A stretch of 64,000 nucleotides of DNA. Source: Diphasiastrum complanatum. Taxonomy: Eukaryota > Streptophyta > Lycopodiopsida > Lycopodiales > Lycopodiaceae. A model generated the notes under the pieces. The model searched no databases and was not told where the DNA came from. It was given only the letters and a program-made list of their open reading frames with translations. A program made the translations under genes and the position numbers. The DNA lies in assembly GCA_029204225.1 (NCBI GenBank), contig CM055102.1, positions 63,175,000 through 63,238,999 on the forward strand, in the 5' to 3' direction. This document shows positions 11,723 through 22,520 of this stretch, piece after piece; within the stretch, counting starts at the first letter, position 1; each line of letters begins with the position of its first letter.

Positions 11723-11937
11723 TGTTATGTGCATGACCAGTAGATAGAATACAGTATACTCCTAGTCTTGGATACATGGTACTTCAGTGAACAAGCTGTT
11801 AGTTATGTCACGTCATACTGGACGTGATCTGAAAGTAACAGTATGACGTGGCATAACTAACAGCTTGTTTCACTAGAGTCCCGTGTATCCAAGACTAGGA
11901 GTATACCGAATCCTATGTACTGATCATGGACATGACA
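11723..11937. repeat. Head-to-head fused LTR starts (palindrome)
   Basis: Two about 105-bp LTR starts (TGTTATGT inward from the left, its diverged partner TGTCATGT inward from the right) are joined tail-inward into an imperfect 215-bp palindrome centred near 11,830. Each outer edge is flanked by a polypurine tract of its own element, in opposite orientation. The same structure, mirrored, lies at 22,965-23,179. Confidence 0.85.
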
Positions 11938-12130
11938 TTCTTCCCTCCTCAAACTACTTCTATCCATAGAAGCTCTCAAACATGAAAGAATTATAGCAAT
12001 AGTTTTTTTTAACTTTCAATAACAACCTAGAAAATCATTATCCTTAGTCTGACTTTCACATCAAACAAGTACTCAAAGATAATCCTATTTTCCAAGTGAC
12101 AATCTCTGGACTAGAGTACAACCCAGGTTT
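11938..12130 (-). repeat. LARD-like element 3' end, minus
   Basis: The reverse complement of 22,767-22,964. It starts with the antisense polypurine tract TTCTTCCCTCCTCAAAC. It belongs to the LARD-like element pointing against the integrase element, so the two 3' LTRs face each other. Confidence 0.65.
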
Positions 12131-12630
12131 GAAAAGGAGCATAGGTGACAACATCTGTAGCATGGTGCTCAGGAACATGAGTAGCATTAAAGTACTCAAC
12201 AACAATATCAAAGCATTCAACAACATCAACAATAGTAGCAAGACAGAATATATTAGTATCAAAGCATGGAACAATATCATGGCATGCAACAACATCGGTA
12301 GCACCATCAAAGCATGCAATGACATCATCAATAGTATCATAGCATGTTATATCAGTATCAAGGACTACGACCAGGCTGACTAGCAGAAGAAGATAGAAAT
12401 CCAAATGGAGGGGAAGTCCCAAATGAAGGAAAGACAGGAGCTTTTCCAAGACCATGAGGCTGTAAAAAATCAATCTATAACTACATAGTAGCAAAGCCGA
12501 TCATAATTGTATCAAAGCGAAGAATGAGGCTATAAAGGCTATCATCCATGCACCGAAACTGATCGGATAAGATTTCTTGAGCAATCTCACTCGGGGTAAG
12601 TGAATATGCCAAAAACTTGAGGGAGCGAAT
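12131..12630 (-). pseudogene. Retroelement gag N-terminal fragment
   Basis: The minus-strand copy of 21,390-21,878. It includes a Cys/Asp-rich degenerate coding repeat (12,170-12,365, units such as IACFDGATDV) and a gag-like start in the direction away from the primer site at 13,102-13,113. Frames are broken, and the downstream part is lost in the deletion at about 12,135. Confidence 0.5.
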
Positions 12631-13101
12631 TCTTGTCGTCACCCCAAATTAGTGTATTAATACCGCTATTATTACAACTAACAAAGGACAGTAAGCTAAA
12701 AATGAAACGGCTAGAAAGAGAAAAAAAATGTGCTGGACATCCAGGAGTCAAATGACAAATTGAGATGGCAAACGAAAACAAAATTGAAGAAAGACAGGGA
12801 CAGGTCGAAAGACAGGGACAACGATGGACAAGAAATAGAATAAGACAAGGGCAACAAGGAGATCAAAGTAGAGGCATGGGCAGCGATGGGCGGCAAAGAG
12901 AGAAAGGAAGGAGCAGCGATGGGCAACAAGGAAGAGAAGAAGCAAAGCAGGGGGAGTGCTAGGCAGCAAGGAGGATAAGGGGCAGTGATGGAGGAGGGCT
13001 GACAGGGCAGCGATGGAGCTATAGGGGTAGCGATGGAGGATTAGGACATGGCAACGATGGAGGTGAGGTAAAAAAATCTCCAAGATTATGCTCAGGAAAG
13101 T
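12631..13101 (-). other. Retroelement leader (low complexity)
   Basis: Leader between the minus-oriented primer site and the gag fragment. The plus strand is rich in GGGCAGCGATGG-type imperfect repeats (12,880-13,060), giving hydrophobic antisense frames with no family resemblance. Mirrored at 20,805-21,389. Confidence 0.5.
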
Positions 13102-13113
13102 GCTCTGATACCA
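13102..13113 (-). other. Primer binding site (minus)
   Basis: GCTCTGATACCA, the reverse complement of TGGTATCAGAGC, bordering the minus-oriented LTR that starts just above it. Confidence 0.85.
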
Positions 13114-13545
13114 AGTTACGGATGAAGCCACAAGTGATCTAGAGCTAGGCTATGAAAGCAGCACATAAGCAAGACTTAAGCTATGAAAGCAGCACATAAG
13201 CAAGACTTAACTCTAGAAAGCAGGAAAGAGAGAGATTAAGAAGACTAAAGAGACAGATCAATATCATTAGTCGAATAGCAAATGACAGAGTTTCCCTACT
13301 TATAGCCAAGAGGAAGCCCTAAAAGGAATCTTCCGATGGCTAGGCCCAACTGGGAGGGATAATAGTGCGCCCTCCAAGAAGGCCCCCACTCTTCAGTAAT
13401 ATGTCCAAATGGCCTAATAATGAATAATAAGTCCAAAGGCCAACCATATAGTCTAAATTTTACTAATGAATAAAAGGGCCTAAGGCCTGCTTATGCATAA
13501 AGTAAAGTAAATGTAAATGGACGCGGCGAATGTAATGAGCCCAGT
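13114..13545 (-). repeat. LTR of gag/leader element, minus
   Basis: The reverse complement of 20,356-20,791. It contains antisense TATA-like CTACTTATAGCC near 13,297-13,308 and a local repeat of CAGCACATAAGCAAGACTTA (13,160-13,210). The outer edge is placed where transposase coding stops, so it may be off by several bases. Confidence 0.6.
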
Positions 13546-14320
13546 CCATAACTCAGGATACAAAGGAGTGTCTGCCTTCTTGCACAATAGAATCTTGTCT
13601 TCATCCATCTCAAATTGTTCGTGATCTCCGTTTTCATTAGAAGATGCGTGCATAGCATCATTCTCATTTGTTTCAAAGTAAGATTCAAACATGTTGTGCA
13701 TTGCTTCATCGTGTTGCACCTCATCATCATCGTCATTAGAATCAAGTTGATTACTCTTTTTTTCAATTGTGTTTGCCTATTGAATTTGTTTCGTTCTTTG
13801 TTCTCTCATGTCTATCAAAACTTAATGTTGTTGCAACTAAACACGGATGAATCAACTCCATGGAATGGTATTCGATTTATTGGCTACACACATTAAGCAA
13901 ATTCCATAAGTGACGCATATAGATTGATGAATATTATAATAAAAACAATCATATAAAGTTAACAAACCTTAATGTCTTCCAAATTTGATGATTGACCTTC
14001 TTCTTTTCGTCCAAACTTCCACAAATGATTTTCAACAATGCATCTTTCAAGCATCTTTTGCCCATCACACTTGATGCATGTGCACCCTATTTTATTTTGG
14101 AAATAGTTTTTCTATGAGAAACAAAAATCAAATACATGTCACTTTAGCACAATAGTTGAGGTCATGTAATAACAAAGTTTAACTTATAATAACAAAATTT
14201 TTATGAACAAGAAAACATGTAGGTTTATTATTTACCCTGTTAACTTGAGTAGTGTCTTCATCGCTAGACTGATCTGAATGTAATTCATCTCTTTGTGATA
14301 AACTGCATATATGCACAAGT
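13546..14320 (-). pseudogene. CACTA (En/Spm) TNP2-type transposase N-terminus
   Basis: Exon-like pieces on the minus strand: an acidic exon ending near 14,241, an exon at about 13,970-14,110 with a CTCIKC...HLWKFG pattern like the zinc-binding transposase-associated domain, then an exon at about 13,550-13,790 ending in DTPLYPE. TNP2 proteins have this order, with a PLYPG-like motif before the catalytic domain. Splice-like AG/GT borders are visible. At least one internal stop is present, and the catalytic part is missing because an LTR abuts the end. Mirrored at 19,560-20,355. Confidence 0.65.
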
Positions 14321-14390
14321 ACGAAACACAAATAGCATAAATGTAATCTGTCCGAACAATCTGTCGATCTTAAATGACAGGTTGTTGGTA

Positions 14391-15056
14391 CCCTTCGTGA
14401 CAAATTCCAGCAAGAAGAGGAATTCGTCGAGAAGGAAATTCATAAGCATATGAGCTTATGGATTAGGCATTGTCGTGATATGGCACGACGAGCTTATAAG
14501 AATGGGCAATCCAAGCCCTCCTGGTGTCCAAGAAATGATTGGAACCGTGTAAAAGTGGATGAATGAACACCAGATAAATACAAGATTCAGAAAGATGCCG
14601 CGACCACTAGGATGCATGGGATAGGCAATCATAGGTTGGGCTCGAGCAGAAAGGCAGGCTTGCAAGCAAGCATGGTAAGTGAACCTAAACTACTCTTATA
14701 GTTTATCTTTGATTTCATATGCTTTTATTTTGTAATATGCATTATGACTACCTGCTCCAACTTATCCCTAAATTAATCTCAACTTAAATTGAATGCATGG
14801 ATAGTTGGCGGACTATGGACTTCTACCAACAAAGGAGGAGTACGACTTTGCCTTCAAGGAATCATATCAAGCATTAGTCGACAAACTAAAGAACGAGGGT
14901 CATCCTCCAAATGTAAGTACTAGTTTTTTATTCATACTAATGTGGCTTGTATTCATACTAATTTTATTTAATTTAGTACAACCGAACATTAAATATTAAT
15001 GTAGGTTTGTTTGCTTGTGCTCATGCAGAGTGGACGTCGTGACGACGACGAGTAAA
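14391..15056 (+). pseudogene. Plant transposase (Ptta/En-Spm-like) fragment
   Basis: Three exon-like pieces. About 14,391-14,685 has a coiled-coil-like EEEFVEKEIHKH stretch, RHCRDMARRAYKNG and then ATTRMHGIGNHRLGSSRK, resembling the Ptta/En-Spm transposase-associated domain. About 14,805-14,912 has ADYGLLPTKEEYDFAFKESY. About 15,030-15,056 ends in an acidic tail (DDDE) and stop. The second and third are separated by a GTAAGT...GCAG intron. A TGA at about 14,566 interrupts the first in both arms. It is divergent from the neighbouring TNP2 fragment. Confidence 0.55.
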
Positions 15057-15496
15057 CTGTAACATTGTCATGTTTGTCATGTACAAGCGTGGAATAGTAT
15101 GATCATATCCATGCTTTCCAGACCCACCAACAACCTATCTTACTTATAATCAAGTGTAGAAACCACTTACTTTTATGATCTACAAGTACATGGTTCTTTC
15201 TTACAGTCCAGACATTGCATATAAGTCGATCACTATTATTCTTTCCAACGTAGAAACCCTAATTTTTGTTATGCCAATTTGATTATGGCTTTTTCAGTTT
15301 CAAATCAAGCAAATTAAAGTAGTGTTAGATTGAAAGACGCAAATATTGCTTAAGAACAAACTGAGTGTTTTCGGTTCATTAGTACCCAACCGACTCTTAG
15401 AATTGTGAACATAGTAGCGTATGCGTAGTATAATACTTTTATACATGCTGAATATTTTGCATGAGGGGTAGTCATGATTGTATTTATAACATGATT
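15057..15496 (+). repeat. Direct copy of 9,209-9,644
   Basis: Starts AACTGTAACATTGTCATG and runs to the TAACATGA edge, matching 9,209-9,644 and 62,733-63,190 in the same orientation. It forms the first part of the spacer of inverted repeat 1. No coding content. Confidence 0.85.
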
Positions 15497-17250
15497 TGGA
15501 TATTTTCATATATCATCTTTCTAGTTAACTTTTATTGAAATTAATAAATATCTTAAAAGGAGGGGTGAAGTGATGGGATAAAATTCTGTTTGGGAATCTG
15601 TAAGTTACATAGTTTTTGGAACAGAACCTAGGGACTGTGCGGACAATCTGGAACTAGAACAGGTTTGATCCTGGAATCATTATCTATAAGTGGTACAGCA
15701 AAAGGCCAAAGGTTACTTATTCCATTTTGATTGGAATAGGAGTAAGTTTGATCAGAATTTAAGTCTGAGAGTTCTGTACTGGATGGACCTAGTCTTAGTT
15801 TTAGTACTAAGATCAGTGAGGGGTGGATTGAGTGAAAAAAATTATGTAATTAGAGGTAAGTTGGATTGGAAAACTGTTGAGAGTGAATGTTATTCATCTC
15901 AGAGATTTCCAAGATACGTTATTTACTCATGAGAAATAGAAAATTTTTTGTAGCTCAATTACAAGATCTCAGTGAGATATCTGAGTAACATATGTGGTTT
16001 CTGGAGGAATCTGCCAAATAAGAATGTGTTTATGTATTGGGTCATAGTGAGATTATTCACTTATGTGCACGATTAATCTTGTATGAATCTATTGTGTATT
16101 CCTGGTTAGTAGAGTTATTTGGTGCACTTAACCTAGTCGGTGAACATAGACATATGATCAAGTATTGTTTTGACAGATACTTGCAGAGTTAACAAATCGT
16201 TGGGTGAAGATTTATGGATTAACTTATGAATGATTTGGATATGAATCTAAATGTGGTGTTGTACTGTACAATTAAGATCTGCTCCTAGACTTTTGAGATT
16301 TCTGAATCATTGGCAATTAACTTGAGTAGTTGATTACTCCAGAATGAAGTTATTTGGTAAAATGATCAGTGTGATGTGGTTGCACCAGAAATTGGTAGTT
16401 TTGATTTATATTGCATGTAAGACGCATGATTAGTGAATCTTCATCAGTTAAAATTATGTGCATTGGATATATAGTATTCTTGCTACAGTATTCCTTAGTT
16501 AGGGAATGGACTTAGATCATTAGTGATTGTATCCCAGTGAGCTCAATTGGATAACAAATCATAATGAATCCGAGAATAACAATTAAATTGTATTCAGTAG
16601 ATCTTTGGATATCTAGATTTAGTTCTAGATAGTGAATCTAAAGTCTTTGTTGTTGAAGATGAGTGTCATTTTGGTATGCATTCAGTCTTTAATTACCAGT
16701 GGTTAATAGAACTTGAATCTTGCACTTCAGTTAAAGAATCATGTCTGAAGAATATTCCTAAATCCAGTATTTTTTTGGTGGAAAGATTTTGGAATGATTC
16801 TTACTTTTCATGAGTTATGTTGGACATATACTCCAGTATCCTATAAATGATTATGGTTTTTGATTCCTAAAAATTATGATTGACGAATCATACGAATCTA
16901 ATTATTTCTGATTGACGGATCATAAATAGATACTTAATTATTGTGAGAGGATTACACAAAATTGTGATGATTCTTAAGTGTGATGATTAAATCTTGATCT
17001 TTTAATTGAGTAAGAATTTGAATCAGTGTTTTGAATCTCTTTACTCTAGTATTTTATTGAGAACCTATGGATCTCACAGACATTCTCACAAGGGAAATTA
17101 CTTTACTTGTAGAGAATTTAACTTACCTAGTGGATGTTATTCTGCTATAGTTTATGGTCTGTAGATCCTTGAGTATAGTTTTTTTTTTTCTTCTTTTGAT
17201 TAGATCTCCAGTTATTATAGGGGACAGACAAATCTATTAAGATGAATGGG
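15497..17250 (+). repeat. LARD-like region, partial third copy
   Basis: Matches 3,850-5,535 of the LARD-like region in the same order and orientation, with small indels. Both junctions are abrupt: to the 9.2 kb-type segment on the left, and to an E-associated coding remnant on the right at GAATGGGTGCTATTTTCT. Confidence 0.85.
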
Positions 17251-17470
17251 TGCTATTTTCTGCTCAGGTCCAACAGAAGAACAAGTGGCCATATCAGTAT
17301 CAATGATAAAACTATGCATTTCAACAGTCTTTTTCATACAGCAAATGAAAGTCTGAACAAAATGGTTAGGAAGTGGAAGGAGCTCCCCATAACCCAAAGC
17401 AGCATCATCCTATGGACTAAATCATGCAAACAAACCTTTGTTAGCTTATGAATCGAATAAAAGGTAAGAG
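17251..17470 (-). pseudogene. Unrecognised coding remnant (E-associated), minus
   Basis: A minus frame with GYGELLPLPNHFVQTF, then CCMKKTVEMHSFIIDTDMATC, corresponds to the frame at 40,944-41,090 on the plus strand. It is truncated by the LARD-like junction. No known family is recognised. Its constant position next to an E-family repeat suggests an early internal region of a retroelement. Confidence 0.4.
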
Positions 17471-17800
17471 ATTCACTACTATCCCAACCAAGGAATAGTC
17501 AGATTTACACCACCAGGATGCAAGAGAGAGAGATACAAGACTGCACTTAGTTCCTCTTGACAAAGCAAGATTGAAGCTCTTTGAAGCCTTTATTCATAAT
17601 CCAACAAGATAAAATACAACTGAAAAGAAAAATACAATACTAGAAAGCACCATAAAGCATAACGACTTTCAAGACGCCTAGTTGATACCTGCCACCATCC
17701 CACAAAACAAAACTACTCAAGTTAGTTTATTGAGGAAGATAGGTGTCGTAGCTGAACGATAGTTGTTATTCATGTCCAAAAGAAGTTATACTACTTAACA
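17471..17800 (-). repeat. E-family repeat (LTR-like), minus
   Basis: The reverse complement of 40,480-40,860. It carries an antisense AATAAAGGCTTC (polyadenylation-signal-like) and a short GAGAGAGAGA where the 40.7 kb copy has a long (TC)n run. It is LTR-like by composition and position, but no LTR ends or primer site could be fixed. Confidence 0.5.
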
Positions 17801-17804
17801 ACTT

Positions 17805-17968
17805 TGAATATCATTTTAAAATCTAGTCCAGTCTTCCCATGCACATGATGTTTTAGCGGTAGGCCAAGCTGTTATATCAGCGTCTAGCTTTGGATAGCAT
17901 TTTAAAAACTAGTCCAATCTTCCCAAGCACATGATGTTTTAGCGATAGGCCAAGCCGTTATATCAGCG
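17805..17968. repeat. Tandem duplication, about 75-bp unit
   Basis: Two adjacent units share the block CACATGATGTTTTAGCG, with the flanks CAGTCTTCCC or CAATCTTCCC and GGCCAAGC, separated by CGTCTAGCTTTGG. Confidence 0.8.
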
Positions 17969-18851
17969 TATCAGGACGAGTGTCATATTGATCAGCCTAC
18001 GGGCAGTTGTTCCATATCAGTTCATTCTATGCCTAGAAGAGTATGAAAAGTTTTAATTGTTTATAATTTTACTTAGCCAAAAGACAAGGGTCTAAAGTGA
18101 CATTTGACAGAAGATGTCAGAATCCGACATCTGTTAACAGAATCATCCTAAAAAATGTCTGACGTGTGTCCAATGTCTATCCGATGTGTGTCCAACGCAT
18201 TTTTATGTTGGATTGCGACGTCCTTGATTAGGTTGAAAATAAATAAAAAATGCGTGAAGAAATAGTGCGCACATTTTTATCGGGCTGTTCTTGGAGTGGT
18301 GTTCTAAGAGAAGCGATGTCCATGAACTGTTTTTGAAACAATATTTTTGAGTTGCATTCAACATTTGGATCAAATAATAGGCTAAGGATGAGTTACTTTT
18401 CATTCCTAAATCACTTAATACACATAGATTACTTTTAATTCCTATATTTTATTGCATTACTTCATGTGCATTATGAATGACAATACTTTATTGCATTGCT
18501 TTATGCACATCATAAATTTCATTTAGATTTCTATATATGATATGGATTCTTGTTTTGAAATCCGACATTGCGCATGTTTTAAATTCTTAGTTAGTTATTA
18601 CGTCAACCCACATCTCGAAATTTGAAATTGCAATTTTTGAAAAAAGAACATTGCACATATAAAAGCAATGGCAATATAGCACGATCATTTGCAATAATAA
18701 TATATTCGTAATATCAATCAATGTATTACAAAAAAAAAAAAATTGGTGCTTTAATTTCACATGAGTCTTTAGATGTTTAGATCTAACATGCACATCAACA
18801 AAAAACTGCATCAACTAAAACTTATAAACCTAATATATAAACTTATCAATG
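17969..18851. other. No recognisable gene
   Basis: AT-rich spacer sequence. Repeated words such as ATGTGTGTCCAA and CCGACAT near 18,130-18,200 suggest degraded LTR-like DNA, but no coding region or repeat partner is identifiable. Confidence 0.4.
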
Positions 18852-19510
18852 TACTCGTCGTCGTCATGACATCCAGTCTGCATGAACACAAGCAAACAAA
18901 CTACATTAATATTTAATGCTCGGTTGTACTAAATTGAATAAAATTAGTATGAATACAAGCCACATTAGTATGAATAAAAAACTAGTACTTACATTTGGAG
19001 GATGACCCTCGTTCTTTAGTTTGTCGACTAATGCTTGATATGATTCCTTGAAGGCAAAGTTGTACTCCTCCTTAGTTGGTAGAAGTCCATAGTCCGCCAA
19101 CTATCCATGCATTCAATTTAAGTTGAGATTAATTTAGGGATAAGTTGGAGCAGCTAGTCATAATGCATATTACAAAATAAAAGCATATGAAATCAAAGAT
19201 AAACTATAAGAGTAGTTTAGGTTCACTTACCATGCTTACTTGCAATCCTGCCTTTCTGCTCGAGCCCAACCTATGATTGCCTATCCCATGCATCCTAGCG
19301 GTCGCGGCATCTTTCTGAATCTTGTATTTATCTGGTGTTCATTCATCCACTTTTACACGGTTCCAGTCATTTCTTGGACACCAGGAGGGCTTCGATTGCC
19401 CATTCCTATAAGCTCGTCGTGCCATATCACGACAATGCCTAATCCATAAGCTCATATGCTTATGAATTTCCTTCTCGACGAATTCCTCTTCTTGCTGGAA
19501 TTTGTCACGA
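18852..19510 (-). pseudogene. Plant transposase (Ptta/En-Spm-like) fragment, minus
   Basis: Mirrored copy of 14,391-15,056 with the same stop in the first exon. The last exon reads TGCHDDDE then stop, against SGRRDDDE in the other arm, so the arms have diverged by point changes while keeping the acidic tail. Confidence 0.55.
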
Positions 19511-19559
19511 AGGGTACCAACAACCTGTCATTTAAGATCCACAGATTGCTCGGACAGAT

Positions 19560-20355
19560 TAATTTTATGCTATTTGTGTTTCGTACTTGTGCATATATGC
19601 AGTTTATCACAAAGAGATGAATTACATTCAGATCAGTCTAGCGATGAAGACACTACCCAAGTTAACAAGGTAAATAATAAACCTGCATGTTTTCTTGTTC
19701 ATAAAGATTTTGTTATTATAAGTTAAACTTTGTTATTACATGACCTCAACTATTGTGCTAAAGTGACATGTACTTGATTTTTGTTTCTCGTAGAAAAATT
19801 ATTTTCAAAATAAAATAGGGTGCACATGCGTCAAGTGTGATGGGCAAAAGATGCTTGAAAGATGCATTGTTAAAAATCATTTGTGGAAGTTTGGACGAAA
19901 AGAAGAAGGTCAATCATCAAATTTGGAAGACATTGAGGTTTGTTAACTTGATATGATTGTTTTTTATTTTAATATTCGTCAATCTATATGCGTCACTTAT
20001 GGAATTTGCTTAATGTGTGTAGCCAATAAATCGAATACCATTCCATGGAGTTGATTCATCCGTGTTTAGTTGCAACAACGTCAAGTTTTGATAGACATGA
20101 GAGAACAAAGAACGAAACAAATTCAATAGGCAAACACAATTGAAAAAAAGAGTAATCAACTTGATTCTAATGACGATGATGATGAGGTGCAACACGATGA
20201 AGCAATGCACAACATGTTTGAATCTTACTTTGAAACAAATGAGAATGATGCTATGCACGCATCTTCTAATGAAAACGGAGATCATGAACAATTTGAGATG
20301 AATGAAGACAAGATTCTATTATGCAAGAAGGCAGACACTCCTTTGTATCCTGAGT
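19560..20355 (+). pseudogene. CACTA TNP2-type transposase N-terminus, plus
   Basis: Mirrored copy of 13,546-14,320. Pieces: LSQRDELHSDQSSDEDTTQ ending at a GTAAAT donor, then a CTCVKC...HLWKFG zinc-like exon, then an acidic exon with DDDDEVQHDEAMHNMF ending in DTPLYPE. A TAG interrupts the last exon near 20,129. It is truncated by an LTR. Confidence 0.65.
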
Positions 20356-20791
20356 TATGAACTGGGCTCATTATGTTCGCCGCGTCCATTTACATTTACT
20401 TTACTTTATGCATAAGCAGGCCTTAGGCCCTTTTATACATTAGTGAAACTTAGACTATATGGTTGGCCTTTGGACTTATTATTCATTATGAGGCCATTTG
20501 GACATAATACTGAAGAGTGGGGGCCTTCTTGGAGGGCGCACTATTATCCCTCCCAGTTGGCCCTAGCCACCGGAAGCTTCCTTTTAGGGCTTCCTCTTGG
20601 CTATAAGTAGGGAAACTCTGTCATTTGCTATTCGACTGATGATATTGATCTTTCTCTTTAGTCTTATCAATCTCTCTCTTTCCTGCTTTCTAGAGTTAAG
20701 TCTTGCTTATGTTCTGCTTTCATAGCTTAAGTCTTGTTTATGTGCTGCTTTCATAGCCTAGCTCTAGATCACTTGTGGCTTCATCCGTAAC
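20356..20791 (+). repeat. LTR of gag/leader element, plus
   Basis: About 436 bp between the truncated transposase and a primer site. TATA-like GGCTATAAGTAGGG lies at 20,600-20,613, and a duplicated GCTTTCATAGC...TAAGTCTTG lies near 20,700-20,760. The 3' end (CATCCGTAAC) abuts TTGGTATCAGAGC. The 5' edge is inferred from the end of transposase homology. Confidence 0.65.
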
Positions 20792-20792
20792 T

Positions 20793-20804
20793 TGGTATCA
20801 GAGC
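20793..20804 (+). other. Primer binding site
   Basis: TGGTATCAGAGC directly after the LTR, as at 1,224, 13,102, 37,268 and 45,575. Confidence 0.88.
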
Positions 20805-21389
20805 ACTTTCCTGAGCATAATGTTGGAGATTTTTTTACCTCACCTCCATTGTTGCCCTGTCCTGATCCTCCATCGCTACCTTGACAGCTCCATCGCTGCC
20901 CTGTCAGCCCTCCTCCATCGTTGCCCCTTGTCCTCCTTGCTGCCTAGCGCTCCCCCTGCTTTGCTTCTTCTCTTCCTTGCTGCCCATCGCTGCTCCTTCC
21001 TTTCTCTCTTTGTCGCCCATCGCTGCCCATGCCTCTACTTTGATCTCCTTGTTGCCCCTGTCTTATTCTATTTCTTGTCCATCGCTGTCCCTGCCTTTCG
21101 ACCTGTCACTTTCATCCAAACTTTTACCATTTTGCAACCATCTTCCGCAATTATTTCTAAGGCTCTCCAGCGTCCATCCCCGTCCAAAAATTCTTCAATT
21201 CTGTTTTCGTTTGCCATCTCAATTTGTCATTTGACTCCTGGTTGTCCAGCACATTTTTTCTCTCTTTCTAGCCGTTTCATTTTTAGCTTACTGTCCTTTG
21301 TTAGTTGTGATAATAGCGGTTTTAATAGACTAATTTGGGGTGACGACAAGAATTCTCTCCCTCAAGTTTTTGTCTATTCCTTCCACTAT
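20805..21389 (+). other. Retroelement leader with CATCGCTGCCC repeats
   Basis: Leader rich in imperfect CCATCGCTGCC/CTCCTTGTTGCCC units. An open frame of about 214 codons passes through (20,775-21,419), but it starts inside the LTR and is compositionally biased to Leu, Ser and Pro, so I do not treat it as a gene. Confidence 0.5.
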
Positions 21390-22150
21390 CATTATGGCAT
21401 ATTCACTTACTCCGAGTGAGATTGCTCAAGGAAACTTATCCGATCAGTTTTGGTGCATGGATGATAGCCTGTATAGCCTCACTATTCGCTTTGATACAAT
21501 TATGATCGGCTTTGCTACTATGCAGTTATAGATTGATTTTTTACAGCCTCATGGTCTTGGAAAAGCTCATGTTTTTACTTCATTTGGGACTTCCCCTCCA
21601 TTTGGATTTCTATCTTCTTCTGCTAGTCAACCTGGTGGTAGTCCTTGATACTGATATAGCATGCTATGATACTATTGATGATGTCATTGCATGCTTTGAT
21701 GGTGCTACCGATGTTGTTGCATGCCATGATATTGTTCCATGCTTTGATACTAATATATTATGTTTTGCTACTATTGCTGATGATGTTGCATGCTTTGATA
21801 TTTTTGTTGAGTACTTTAATGCTACTCGTGTTCCTGAGCACCATGCTATAGATGTTGTCGCCTATGCTCCTTATTTCAATATTATTCATGGGTCTACAGT
21901 TTCAAATGCTTTGGCTACTCCAGTAAATCTCCAGTATATATTCGGTTATACATTTCATGATGGTTATATTGTATACTCACTAGCTGATTTTGCTGATACC
22001 CGTCTAAATGAATATGTGGTCCTTCTAGATGCATATTTAGGCTAGAACTTATCAGTTGATGCTTCTATTATTATGCCTACGTATGGAGTAGATTTTTCAT
22101 AGATTACCCTAGTGGAGGAATTTATTGATAAACCATCTATTGGATCCTAT
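21390..22150 (+). pseudogene. Retroelement gag N-terminal region
   Basis: Begins MAYSLTPSEIAQGN after the leader, with a stop at about 21,528. A QPHGLGKAHVFTSFGTSPP stretch follows, then the degenerate Cys/Asp coding repeat (21,640-21,840), then a frame ending at 22,045 (SLADFADTRLNEYVVLLDAY). No zinc knuckle or protease follows. Gag identity rests on its position after an LTR, primer site and leader. Confidence 0.45.
21640..21840 (+). repeat. Degenerate coding tandem repeat (ACFD/ACYD)
   Basis: About 30-bp imperfect units (GCATGCTTTGAT, GCATGCTATGAT, GCATGCCATGAT) encode a periodic A-C-x-D pattern. The same array occurs in other orientations at 6,001-6,170, 6,720-6,900, 12,170-12,365 and 60,230-60,415. 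Confidence 0.75.
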
Positions 22151-22520
22151 GCAAATATTCAAAAACGTCGGTGAAATGGAACCACATCATTGGCATAAAA
22201 GACAACTCCGCAGCTCGTAAAGATCTACAAGTGGTCGATGTGAAAAGGCCCTATGGGATTCAATACACCAAAGGTGGAGATGAGATTCTACCTAGCGTGC
22301 CGTGGATTCTTACAAAAGAGCAACTCTCATATGTTAAACATGTCTCAAAACAAATGAGAACTCCAACAGGGTATGCACATTCTTTATGCAAGTCATTTAC
22401 CAAAAATGGTAAATTTAGTGGATTGAAATTGCATGATTGGCATAAGATGCTACAATTCATACTTCCACTTTCTATTCGAGGTCTCTTCAATGATGACGTA
22501 CGAGATACACTTTACAATTT
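22151..22520 (+). pseudogene. CACTA TNP2 transposase C-terminal fragment
   Basis: An open segment with KDNSAARKDLQ, a PTGYAHSLCKSF region and then SGLKLHDWHKMLQFILPLSI followed by VRDTLYNLLNEIS. This matches the order seen near the C-terminus of plant TNP2 transposases (the GLKSHDCHVLMQ-like block). It joins the LARD-like sequence at 22,521 through a short GTTGAATGAA microhomology. It is absent from the left arm and is probably unrelated in origin to the N-terminal fragment 2 kb away. Confidence 0.75.

Larger units (their letters stand above)
9645..15056 (+). repeat. Large inverted repeat 1, left arm
   Basis: The reverse complement matches 18,852-25,234 along its length, with the same lesions in the pseudogenes. 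The spacer is about 3.8 kb. This arm is about 0.9 kb shorter because it lacks the sequence corresponding to right-arm 21,878-22,767. The junction lies near 12,128-12,140 at a short TTTTCAAAC-type microhomology. Confidence 0.92.

Noticed and set aside
20775-21419. A 214-codon frame in the right arm
   Set aside because: It begins inside an LTR and runs over the primer site and leader. Composition is biased and there is no domain. Its mirror frame in the left arm is shorter and broken.
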